DNA of 64,000 nucleotides from CAKKQX01 sp963734595. Lineage in GTDB: Bacteria > Pseudomonadota > Gammaproteobacteria > Burkholderiales > SG8-41. Of this stretch, positions 19,595-27,916 are shown in pieces (positions within the stretch are counted from its first letter, which is position 1; every line of letters starts with the position of its first letter). The DNA lies in NCBI GenBank assembly GCA_963734595.1, contig CAVTHV010000026.1, positions 124,001-188,000 of the forward strand, written 5' to 3'. Below the pieces are notes generated by a model. The model saw only the letters and a list, made by a program, of their open reading frames with translations, was not told where the DNA came from and did not search any database. The position numbers and the translations under genes were made by a program.

Positions 19595-20839
19595 GTGAGT
19601 TCCTACGAGCTTTTCATCGGTTTGCGCTATACGCGTGCCAAGCAGCGCACGCGCTTCATTTCGGTCATCACGCTGATTTCCATCGTCGGCATCGTGCTTG
19701 GCATGACGGTGCTGATCACGGTGTTGTCGGTGATGAACGGTTTCCAGGAGGAAATCCGCACGCGCATTCTCGGCGTCGCTTCGCATGTCCAGATCAGCGG
19801 CGCCGATGGCAAGCTTGCCGCCTGGCAACCGGTCAGCGATCTGGCCATGCGCAACCCGCAGGTCGAGGCGGCCGCGCCCTACGTGAGCGCCCAGGGCCTG
19901 CTGACCTACGGGTCCGCGGTGCGCGGCGCTTTCATCCGCGGCATCGTGCCGCAGCTCGAGGCCAAGGTCGCGGACGTCGGCGATCACATGAAACGCGGCA
20001 GCCTCGCCGCGCTCAGGCCCGGCGAATTCGGCATCGTGCTCGGCATCGAACTCGCGCGCGCGCTGGGCGTGACGGTGGGCGAGAAAGTGGTGCTGATCGC
20101 GCCGCAGGGGCAGGTGACGCCGGCGGGCATCGTGCCGCGCCTCAAGCAGTTCACGGTAGTCGGCATATTCAGCGTCGATCACTACGAGTACGACTCGGGC
20201 CTCGCCTTCGTCAATATCGAGGATGCGCAGACGCTGTTCCGCTTCGGCGATGCGGTATCGGGCGTGCGCCTCAAGTTGAAGGACCTGTTCCAGTCGGGGG
20301 CGGTGGTGCGCGAGCTGGCGCCGCAACTCGGTCCGGATCTCTATCTCAGCGACTGGACCATGCAGCACGCCAATTTTTTCCGCGCGGTCCAGATCGAGAA
20401 GCGGATGATGTTCCTGATCGTGTTCCTGATCATCGCCGTCGCGGCATTCAATATCATCTCCAGCCTGGTGATGGCGGTAAAGGACAAGCAGTCCGATATC
20501 GCGATCCTGCGCACGCTGGGCGCGGCGCCGAACAGCATCACCAAGATTTTCATGGTGCAGGGCGCGATGATAGGCGTGTTCGGTACCGCGCTGGGATTGC
20601 TCGGGGGCATTACGCTGTCGCTGAACGTCGATGTCGTCGTGCCGTTCATCGAACACCTGTTCGGCGTCAGGTTCCTGGCGAAGGACGTCTATTACATCAG
20701 CGAGCTGCCTTCCCAATTGCAGATGCCGGACGTGGTGGTGACGGGTGTCGTGGCGCTGGTGCTGAGCCTGCTCGCGACGATCTATCCGAGTTACCGGGCG
20801 GCGAAGGTCAATCCCGCCGAGGCGCTGCGCTATGAGTGA
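19595..20839 (+). CDS. lolC: Lipoprotein-releasing ABC transporter permease LolC/LolE
   Basis: Inner-membrane permease of the LolCDE complex that extracts outer-membrane lipoproteins for LolA. About 414 residues from a GTG start: SSYELFIGLRYTRAKQRTRF, one N-terminal TM (FISVITLISIVGIVLGMTVL), a large periplasmic domain, then three C-terminal TMs in the FtsX-like domain. FtsX-type signatures are MFLIVFLIIAVAAFNIISSL and KQSDIAILRTLGA; the end is YPSYRAAKVNPAEALRYE. It overlaps lolD by 8 bp. Only one permease is present here, so the complex may use two copies (LolF-like) or a partner elsewhere. Confidence 0.92.
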   Translation: MSSYELFIGLRYTRAKQRTRFISVITLISIVGIVLGMTVLITVLSVMNGFQEEIRTRILGVASHVQISGADGKLAAWQPVSDLAMRNPQVEAAAPYVSAQGLLTYGSAVRGAFIRGIVPQLEAKVADVGDHMKRGSLAALRPGEFGIVLGIELARALGVTVGEKVVLIAPQGQVTPAGIVPRLKQFTVVGIFSVDHYEYDSGLAFVNIEDAQTLFRFGDAVSGVRLKLKDLFQSGAVVRELAPQLGPDLYLSDWTMQHANFFRAVQIEKRMMFLIVFLIIAVAAFNIISSLVMAVKDKQSDIAILRTLGAAPNSITKIFMVQGAMIGVFGTALGLLGGITLSLNVDVVVPFIEHLFGVRFLAKDVYYISELPSQLQMPDVVVTGVVALVLSLLATIYPSYRAAKVNPAEALRYE

Positions 20840-21519
20840 AGCGGTCATTTCCTGCCGCGGCCTGCACAAGAGCTATTTTCAGGGCAAGGTCGAAGTGCCG
20901 GTGCTGCTGGGCATCGATCTCGACATCGCGGTCGGGGAGCGCGTTGCGATCATCGGGTCCTCGGGTTCGGGCAAGAGCACGCTGCTGCACCTGCTCGGCG
21001 GCCTGGACGAGGCGACCGGGGGCGAGATCCGCATCCTGGGACAGGATATACGCCGCCAGAACGAAACCGAGCGCGGCGCCACGCGCAACCGTTCGCTCGG
21101 GTTCGTCTATCAATTCCACCATCTGCTGCCGGAGTTCAGCGCGCTGGAAAACGTGGCGATGCCGCTGTTGATCCGGCGCATGGCCAAGGCAGAAGCCTAC
21201 GACGCGGCATCCAAAGATTCTGGGGGAGGTGGGCTTGAGCCACCGCCTGACGCACACGCCGGGGGAATTGTCGGGCGGCGAGCGCCAGCGCACGGCGCTG
21301 GCGCGGGCGCTCGTCACCAGGCCGGCGTGCGTGCTGGCCGACGAGCCGACCGGCAACCTCGACCGCCACAACGCCGAGGCGGTGTTCGAACTGATGCTGC
21401 AGCTCAATCAGCGCATGGGGACGAGCTTTGTCATCGTCACCCACGACAGCGACATCGCGGCGCGCGCGAACCGCATCCTGAAGCTGGTCGACGGCGTGCT
21501 GTCGCCGGAGCGAAGCTGA
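20832..21519 (+). CDS. lolD: Lipoprotein-releasing ABC transporter ATPase LolD (one frameshift)
   Basis: About 228 residues. Walker A in IIGSSGSGKSTLLHLLGGLD, the Q-loop region GFVYQFHHLLPEFSALENV, signature LSGGERQRTALARAL, Walker B VLADEPTGNLD, and the H-loop His in VIVTHD. An extra A near 21213 moves the frame between AYDAAS and KILGEVGLSHRLTH, and the two halves join cleanly when it is removed. It is translationally coupled to lolC. Confidence 0.93.
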
Positions 21520-21651
21520 GACGCGAAGGGTTCAGTGCAACACCCGCCCGACGGATCTGCGCGCGAGCGACGTCTATAGCCCGTTGTTTTAATTAATATT
21601 TTCTAGAGATCCCGGGTTTGCCGTGGTTGCCGATTCGCGCGTTTCGCGCGG

Positions 21652-21969
21652 TCAGCTTGTCGGCGTGACGCGCAGGATATTGGACTGCGTGACTTCCTGA
21701 TAAATGCGCTCGTCTTCGAGCGCCTGGGTCAGCACGAAATGCGGCGCCGAGCGCTTGATCAACCGGGGCGTGATGATGCCCAGCACAAGAACCGTGACGC
21801 CCGTCCAGATCCAGCCGGTCAACGCGAGCGCGATGCCGATGCCGAGCACGGGCATCATCACCAGCGGCAGCAGCAGCCGCGCGCTGATGTAACGCGCCGC
21901 ATTCCGGGGATCGATGTCCACCTTGATTTTTCCAGCGCCATAAGCGCTGACGAATTCGGCGTGAGTCAT
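21652..21969 (-). CDS. Small predicted membrane protein, function unknown
   Basis: 105 residues. A short hydrophilic N-terminus (THAEFVSAYGAGKIKVDIDP) is followed by two adjacent hydrophobic stretches (YISARLLLPLVMMPVLGIGI and TGWIWTGVTVLVLGIITPRL), then a soluble tail with FVLTQALEDERIYQEVTQSN. I do not recognise a family with confidence. It starts 14 bp after the stop of the K+ channel gene on the same strand and is probably co-transcribed with it. Confidence 0.6.
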   Translation of the reverse strand: MTHAEFVSAYGAGKIKVDIDPRNAARYISARLLLPLVMMPVLGIGIALALTGWIWTGVTVLVLGIITPRLIKRSAPHFVLTQALEDERIYQEVTQSNILRVTPTS

Positions 21970-21983
21970 GCTTTCTGCGGCTC

Positions 21984-23021
21984 CTAGATCCAGCCCGCGG
22001 CTTTTTCAAGCTGTTTGCGGCCGGCCGGCGTGGTCATCACGATCAGGGTAAAGCCGGGTTTGATGAGCTTGTCGTCGGGCGGATTGAAAGTCCAATCGCG
22101 TTGTTCGCGCAGCGCGAGCAGGATGTAGTCGCGTCCCGCGTGTTTGAGATCGGCGACCGTGGTGGCGGGGTAACCGGACGGCACGACGATTTCCTCCACG
22201 CGCAGGTTGTCCTCCGACTTGAGCATTTCGTCGAGAAAAGTCACGACGTGAGGGCGGATCATCGCCGAGGCCATGCGCAAACCCCCGGTGAAATCCGGCG
22301 ACACGATGGCATCGGCGCCGGCCTTGCGGACTTTTTCGATGTTGCGCACTTCATGGCAGCGCGCCACGACCCGCACCGCCGGATTGAGCTGCTTGGCGGT
22401 GATGGTGATCAGCAGGTTCTTGCTGTCGTCGCCGGTCACTGCGAATACCCCGGACGCCGTATCGATATGGGCCTTGACGAGCACGTCGTCGTCGCTGGCA
22501 TCGCCGAGCAGGTAAACCGTATCGGGATGGCGCTCGAGATGGGTGTCGATGGCCGGCATGCTCTCATCGATGACGATGTACGGCCGGCCCGTCGTGACCA
22601 TCTCGTTGGCGATGTTGCGGCCGATGCGCCCGGCCCCGCAGATGATGTAATGCTTCCTGAGTTTATCGATATGCTTGTCCATGCGCCGTCTCCAGAGTAT
22701 TTCGTTGATCCTGCCCTCCACCAGATACGCCACCACCGTCGACATGATGTAGGTCGACACGCCGATGCCGGTGAAAGCGACGGCGACGGTGAACAGCCTG
22801 CCGGCGGGGCTGTGGGAAAGGTCGACGATCTCGCCATAGCCGATGGTCGCGATCGTGATGAACGTCATGTAGAAGCAGTCGATCCACGAGTACTGCGGGC
22901 CGCCGATCAGCCGGTAGCCGACTGTGCCGATGGCGAGCACCACGGCAAGCGCGAACAGCGACCACGCGAAGCGGAACAGCAGCGCGCGGGAGGAGATGAC
23001 GGATTCGGACTTGTTGAGCAT
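21984..23021 (-). CDS. Potassium channel protein with TrkA-N/RCK domains
   Basis: 345 residues. Two transmembrane helices flank a pore loop with the K+ filter TIGYGE (FITIATIGYGEIVDLSHSPA). A cytoplasmic RCK domain follows, with a Rossmann nucleotide motif (YIICGAGRIGRNIANEM) and an acidic strand end (YIVIDES), then a TrkA-C domain (EEIVVPSGYPATTVADLKHA). This is the Kch/MthK-like 2TM channel layout, suggesting ligand-gated K+ flux across the inner membrane. Intact. Confidence 0.88.
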   Translation of the reverse strand: MLNKSESVISSRALLFRFAWSLFALAVVLAIGTVGYRLIGGPQYSWIDCFYMTFITIATIGYGEIVDLSHSPAGRLFTVAVAFTGIGVSTYIMSTVVAYLVEGRINEILWRRRMDKHIDKLRKHYIICGAGRIGRNIANEMVTTGRPYIVIDESMPAIDTHLERHPDTVYLLGDASDDDVLVKAHIDTASGVFAVTGDDSKNLLITITAKQLNPAVRVVARCHEVRNIEKVRKAGADAIVSPDFTGGLRMASAMIRPHVVTFLDEMLKSEDNLRVEEIVVPSGYPATTVADLKHAGRDYILLALREQRDWTFNPPDDKLIKPGFTLIVMTTPAGRKQLEKAAGWI

Positions 23022-23036
23022 GGTGGTCTGCGGGCG

Positions 23037-23656
23037 TCAGTATACGACGGCAATCGGGTCCAGGCTGCGCCACAGGTACCACGTCGCGACCGAGCGCCAC
23101 GGCGCCCAGGTGTCGCCGATCCTGCGCATCCTGGGCCTGGACAGCGGCCGCCCGCGGTTATAGTGCAGGCTCATCGCGCGCTGCAGGCCGATGTCGTCGA
23201 GCGGCAGCACGTCGGGACGCGTCATGTAGAAAATCAGGAACATCTCCGCGGTCCAGCGGCCGATGCCTCTGACCTGCGTGAGTTCGGCGATCAGGCTTTC
23301 ATCGTCCAGTTGCAGCCACATGCCGGCGTCGAGCGCGCCGGAATGAAAGCGCGCGCGAGATCCTGCAGATACCCGACCTTGCGGTTTGACAGGCCGCAGG
23401 CGCGCAGCCGCTGGCTGTCCGCGCCGTGGACGGCGGCGGGGGTCACGGTTTGCACTTCGGCCGTCAACCGGTCCCACACGCTTTGCGCGGCCTTGACCGA
23501 AATCTGCTGGCCGACGATGGCGCGCGCCAGCGTGGAGAACGCATCGCCGCGGCTGCCGAGCGTGAGGCCCTTGAATTTCGCGACCAGCTTTTTGAGCACG
23601 GCGTCGCGCGCGGCGAGTTCCCGCGTGGCATTTTTCCAGTAGTGCGGCGTGGTCAT
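23037..23656 (-). CDS. DNA-3-methyladenine glycosylase II-type (HhH-GPD) protein (one frameshift)
   Basis: It excises alkylated bases. About 206 residues: AFSTLARAIVGQQISVKAAQ at the HhH-GPD N-lobe, then in a shifted frame the helix-hairpin-helix QVRGIGRWTAEMFLIFYM and the catalytic Asp in DVLPLDDIGLQRAM. It lacks the long N-terminal domain of E. coli AlkA, as do the short bacterial forms. One indel near 23340. The ATG overlaps the TGA of the DUF2062 gene (ATGA). Confidence 0.85.
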
Positions 23657-24223
23657 GGGTTTGCCGCCTGTCGCGCGCGGCGGCGTTTGCGCTGTTGCCA
23701 TGCGCAGCGCACATGCAGTTTCCATGCCCAGTCGACCGCGAAATAGCCGACCATCGCGAGCAGCGCGGCCAGCAGCGGCAATCCGATCAGCAGCGGCTTG
23801 CCGATGCTGCGTCAGCCATTCGAGCGCAGCCGGAATCCATTCGCGGAAACCCTTGCCCTCGAGGCTGAACGCGACGGGCGGCAGGCCGTCGTTGCCATGC
23901 ATCAGCACGAGTTGCCCGAGTTTGAACGCCGCGTAATACAGCGGCACGATGGTGAACGGATTCGAATACAGCGTGACGATGACGGCGATGGGCAGGTTGA
24001 CGCGGAACACGATCGCCAGTATCGCGGCGACGGTGAACTGCACCGGGTTGCTGCCCGGCATCAGCCCCGCGAACATGCCGATGGCCAGCCCGCCCGCGAC
24101 CGAGCGGCGGTGCAGGTGCCACAGGTTGTGATGCTGCAGCCACGGGCCGAACCGCGCGAGATGGCGGTGCTGCCTGATGGCGGCGTGACTGGGCAGGAAT
24201 TTGCGGAAATACTTGCGGGGCAT
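23653..24223 (-). CDS. DUF2062 membrane protein (one frameshift)
   Basis: About 189 residues. Signature of DUF2062: VAGGLAIGMFAGLMPGSNPV with a following hydrophobic segment, NLPIAVIVTLYSNPFTIVPL and YYAAFKLGQ. In the corrected frame a last TM, LPLLAALLAMVGYFAVDWAW, and a basic tail end at a TGA shared with the next gene. Function unknown. The indel is at about 23808. Confidence 0.75.
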
Positions 24224-24315
24224 GGGATTGCGCCAATAGCGGTAATGCCTATTTTACCCAGTTCGTATACCGGCCATGCGGCTTGGGCGTTAAGCGGGAA
24301 ACACAGGCTGGAAGC

Positions 24316-26718
24316 GTGCGGCTCAACATCCTATTTTTCGTGCTCGGCGCGTGGCTGCTGCAACAGCAGGCCGCATTGCCCGATTTCAGATGGGCGTGGC
24401 TGCTCGGCGCCGCTCTGGTCTTGCCGCTGCTGTGCGCGTCTTCGGGGCGCTGCCTGCGCGTATCACGCGCGAAATTCTGCTGAAGGTCGCTGTGCCTGGG
24501 TTTCGGGTTTTTCTGGGCGGCGGCCTTCGCCGGGCAGCGCCTTGCCGATGCGCTGCCCGCCGCGTGGGAGGGCAGGGACATCCAGGTCGTCGGCGCGATC
24601 GCGAGCCTGCCGCAACCCTACGAGCGCAGCGTGCGCTTCGAGTTCGACGTCGAGCGCGTGCTGACGCGCAGGCGCAACGGTGCCGCGCCATATCGCGCTG
24701 TCGTGGTGGGGCACCGCAGCGGACGACCCGAAGCTTTCAACGTTGCCGGAACTCCATCCGGGCGAGCGCTGGCAGCTGACGGTGCGGCTCAAGCGGCCGC
24801 ACGGCACCGTCAATCCGCACGGCTTCGACTACGAAGCGTGGCTGCTCGAGCGCGATATCCGCGCCACCGGCTATGTGCGGCCCAAGGGCAGCCGCCGGCT
24901 TGCCGCGATGGTCGAGCGGCCGCAGTACCGGATCGAACACGTGCGCGATGCACTGCGCGAGCGGATCCGGCAGGCATTGCCGGACGCAGCCGTATGCCGG
25001 GGTGCTCGCGGCGCTCGCCATCGGCGACCAGCGCGCCATTCCGCCGGAGCAATGGCAGATCTTCACGCGCACCGGCGTCAATCATCTGATGAGCATCTCC
25101 GGCCTGCACGTGACCATGGTTTCCGGGCTGGTACTGGCGCATCGCCTACTGGCTGTGGCGCCGCAGCGCGCGCCTGACGCTATGGCTGCCGGCGCGCAAG
25201 GCGGCGGTGCTGTTCGGGTTTGCCGCGGCGCTGGCCTACACGCTGCTCGCCGGGTTTCGCGGTGCCGGCGCAGCGCACGCTCTACATGATCGCGGTGATG
25301 GCGCTGGCGCTGTGGTCCGGGCGCGTGAGTTCGCCCTCGGTGGTGCTCAGCGCTGGCGCTGCTGGCGGTGGTGCTGCTCGATCCGTGGGCGGTGCTCGCG
25401 CCCGGTTTCTGGCTGTCGTTCGGCGCGGTGGCGGTGATCCTGTTGGTGACCGCGGGCCGGGTGACGCCGCCGCACTGGTTCAAGGCGTGGGCGCGGGTGC
25501 AGTGGGCGGTGACGCTGGGGCTGATTCCGCCGCTGCTCGCGATGTTCCAGCAGGTCTCCATCGTCTCGCCTGTCGCCAATGCGATCGCCATTCCGGTGGT
25601 GAGCCTGGTGGTGGCGCCGTTAGCGCTCGCCGGCGTGCTGCTGCCGTTCGATTTCGTGCTGCTTGCCGCGCATGAGGTCATGGCGTGGTGCATGGCGCTG
25701 CTCGAGTGGATGAGCACCGTTCCCGCTGCAGTCTGGCAGCAGCACGCGCCGCCGGCCTGGACGGTTGCTCGTCGCCGCGCTGGGCGCGGCGTGGCTGTTG
25801 CTGCCGCGCGGCTTTCCCGCGCGCGGGCTCGGCGTGATCGGTGTTCCTGCCGCTGTTTCTGGTGCTGCCGCCAAAACTGGAGGAGGGCGCGCTGAAACTC
25901 ACCGTGCTCGACGTCGGCCAGGGACTGGCGGTCGTGGCGCAAACGCGCAACCATGCGCTGCTCTACGATGCCGGCCCGGCGTTCGGGCCGGGCGCCGACA
26001 GCGGCAACCGCATCATCGTGCCTTACCTGCGCGCCGCCGGCGTGCAGCGCCTCGACGGCATGATCGTGAGCCACGACAACGCCGATCACAGCGGCGGCGC
26101 CGTGTCGGTGTTCCAGGCGCTGCCGGTCGCTGCGTTGTTCACGTCGCTGCCTGACATGGATCCGCTGCCGCTCGAAGCAGAGCAGGCTTTCCGGTGCTTT
26201 GCCGGGCAGAACTGGGAATGGGACGGCGTGCGTTTCGAGATGCTGCATCCGTCGCGCGCAAGCTACGACCAGGACCGGATCAGGGACAACGACCGCAGTT
26301 GCGTGCTGAGGATTGTCACCGCGCGCCGGCGCGGTGCTGTTGCCCGGCGATATCCAGCGCAGAGCGGAAGAGGAATTGTTGTCGGCGCAGCGCGACGCGT
26401 TGCGTGCCGATGTGCTGGTCGCGCCGCACCATGGCAGCAAGACTTCATCGACGCCGGAGTTCGTGCGCGCGGTCGCATCCGCGAAGCGTGATTTTTCCGG
26501 TGGGCTATCGCAACCGCTTCGGCCATCCGCATGAGGACGCGGCCGCGCGTTACCGCGGTCTCGGCAGCAGGATCTACCGCACCGACCGCGACGGGGCGCT
26601 GACGGTCAGGTTTGAAACGGGCGGCGCGATCAGCATCGAACCGTACCGCGCGGTCTATCGCCGTTATTGGCAGACCATCATGGTGGACGATCCGGTGGCC
26701 GATATCGAGGGGTTCTGA
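24316..26718 (+). CDS. comEC: DNA internalisation channel protein ComEC/Rec2 (heavily frameshifted in this sequence)
   Basis: ComEC moves single-stranded DNA across the inner membrane during natural transformation. About 800 residues are recovered over all three frames. They include an N-terminal TM region and the DUF4131 part with VRLKRPHGTVNPHGFDYEAW. The competence-domain signature NHLMSISGLHVTMVSG and multiple TMs follow. The C-terminal metallo-beta-lactamase-like domain has LDVGQGLAVVAQT, the metal motif VSHDNADHSGG and APHHGSKTSST. Around eight to ten indels; the strand, order and spacing of motifs are normal, so I treat it as one gene. Start GTG 24316 is tentative. Confidence 0.82.
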
Positions 26719-26726
26719 GGGCAGGG

Positions 26727-27089
26727 TTACTTCGAGTTGCGCTCAGCCCAGTGAAACCGGTGAAGCACCCGGTGAACGACAGGCGCCAGCAGGATGCCCA
26801 TCACGGCGATGAATGCCAGTCCTGCATACAGCGCATAAATACCCGCGAAGAGTTTTCCGCCATCGCTCAAGCCCTCCGTCTTGACCGGCCCCATTCCGCC
26901 GAGCAGCATCGCCGAATTCAGGAACGCGTCGAGCCATGACATCTGCTCGTAGTGCCGGTAACCGATCATGCCGATAAACAACGAGATCGCGATCAGGACC
27001 AGCGCCACGCAGGCATGCATGGCCATCCGCAGCGCAAACTTGCCGACGGGCAGCGGTGGAGCGTGGCGTGGCTCGTACAGGGGTCGCAT
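26727..27089 (-). CDS. Small two-TM protein with a pore-loop-like segment, function unknown
   Basis: 120 residues from ATG 27089 (an in-frame ATG at 27110 adds seven). Two hydrophobic helices (MHACVALVLIAISLFIGMIG and FAGIYALYAGLAFIAVMGIL) flank SWLDAFLNSAMLLGGMGPVK. The arrangement of outer helix, amphipathic pore helix, Gly-rich loop and inner helix mimics 2TM ion channels, including KLFAGIYALYAGLAF like the inner-helix start of K+ channels. The TVGYG filter is replaced by LLGGMGPV. Whether it conducts is unknown. Confidence 0.6.
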   Translation of the reverse strand: MRPLYEPRHAPPLPVGKFALRMAMHACVALVLIAISLFIGMIGYRHYEQMSWLDAFLNSAMLLGGMGPVKTEGLSDGGKLFAGIYALYAGLAFIAVMGILLAPVVHRVLHRFHWAERNSK

Positions 27090-27174
27090 CAAATTTACTA
27101 ATAAAAACAACGCGTTACAATTAACATCGAGCGCAGGGATTGCCGTTTCCGGATCTACTCCCGCACGCGCGCGA

Positions 27175-27747
27175 TCAGTCTGACAATTCCTGATGCCGGA
27201 AGCAAGTAACGAGGTGATCGTTCACCATGCCGGTAGCTTGCATGAAGGCGTAGCAGATGGTGCTGCCGACGAAACGAAAGCCGCGTTTCTTCAGATCCTT
27301 GCTCATGGCGTCGGACTGCGGCGTCGAGGCCGGAACCTGCTTGAGGCTGCGCCGCCTGTTCCTGACGGGTTTGCCGCCGACGAACTGCCAGATGTAGCGG
27401 TCGAAGCTGCCGAATTCCTTCTGCACCGCGAGGAAGGCGCGGGCATTGCTGATCGACGATTCGATCTTCAGCCGGTTGCGGACGATTCCGCTGTCGTTCA
27501 TCAGCCGCGTAACATCGCGTTTGCCGAAGCGCGCGACTTTTTCAGGATCGAAGCCCGCAAACGCGCGGCGGTAGTTGTCGCGCTTCTTGAGTATCGTGTC
27601 CCACGACAGGCCCGCCTGCGCGCCTTCGAGGATCAGGAATTCGAAAAACCTGCGATCGTCGTGGACCGGCACGCCCCACTCGGTGTCGTGATAGGCGGCT
27701 TCGAGTTCGTTGATTGCTGCCCAGGGGCAGCGTTCCAATTTTTGCAT
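27175..27747 (-). CDS. tag: DNA-3-methyladenine glycosylase I
   Basis: Tag removes 3-methyladenine from DNA. 190 residues, complete. The start CPWAAINELEAAYHDTEWGV carries the Zn-snap Cys and His and the EWG motif. FEFLILEGAQAGLSWDTILKK follows, then GSTICYAFMQATGMVNDHLV, and the C-terminal Zn ligands are in DHLVTCFRH. Second alkylation-repair glycosylase in the window. Confidence 0.95.
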   Translation of the reverse strand: MQKLERCPWAAINELEAAYHDTEWGVPVHDDRRFFEFLILEGAQAGLSWDTILKKRDNYRRAFAGFDPEKVARFGKRDVTRLMNDSGIVRNRLKIESSISNARAFLAVQKEFGSFDRYIWQFVGGKPVRNRRRSLKQVPASTPQSDAMSKDLKKRGFRFVGSTICYAFMQATGMVNDHLVTCFRHQELSD

Positions 27748-27799
27748 CGGGAGATTTTACTCAACTACAATGGCGTGAGGTAACTCGCGTAGATCGCTG

Positions 27800-27916
27800 A
27801 TGCGCCGGGAACTATTGGTGGTGCTGGCGGCTCTGTCGTGGGGAGGTTACATTCTGTACTCCCAATATCGCAATTTGTCCGGCACAACGCAAACATGGTC
27901 AAGGCATCGCATCTGA
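27800..27916 (+). CDS. Possible 38-residue membrane peptide upstream of relA
   Basis: A short frame beginning MRRELLVVLAALSWGGYILY and ending RHRI reads as a basic N-terminus plus one hydrophobic helix. It overlaps the relA start by 22 bp. No good ribosome-binding site is visible. It may be a leader that couples relA translation, or chance. Confidence 0.25.
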   Translation: MRRELLVVLAALSWGGYILYSQYRNLSGTTQTWSRHRI

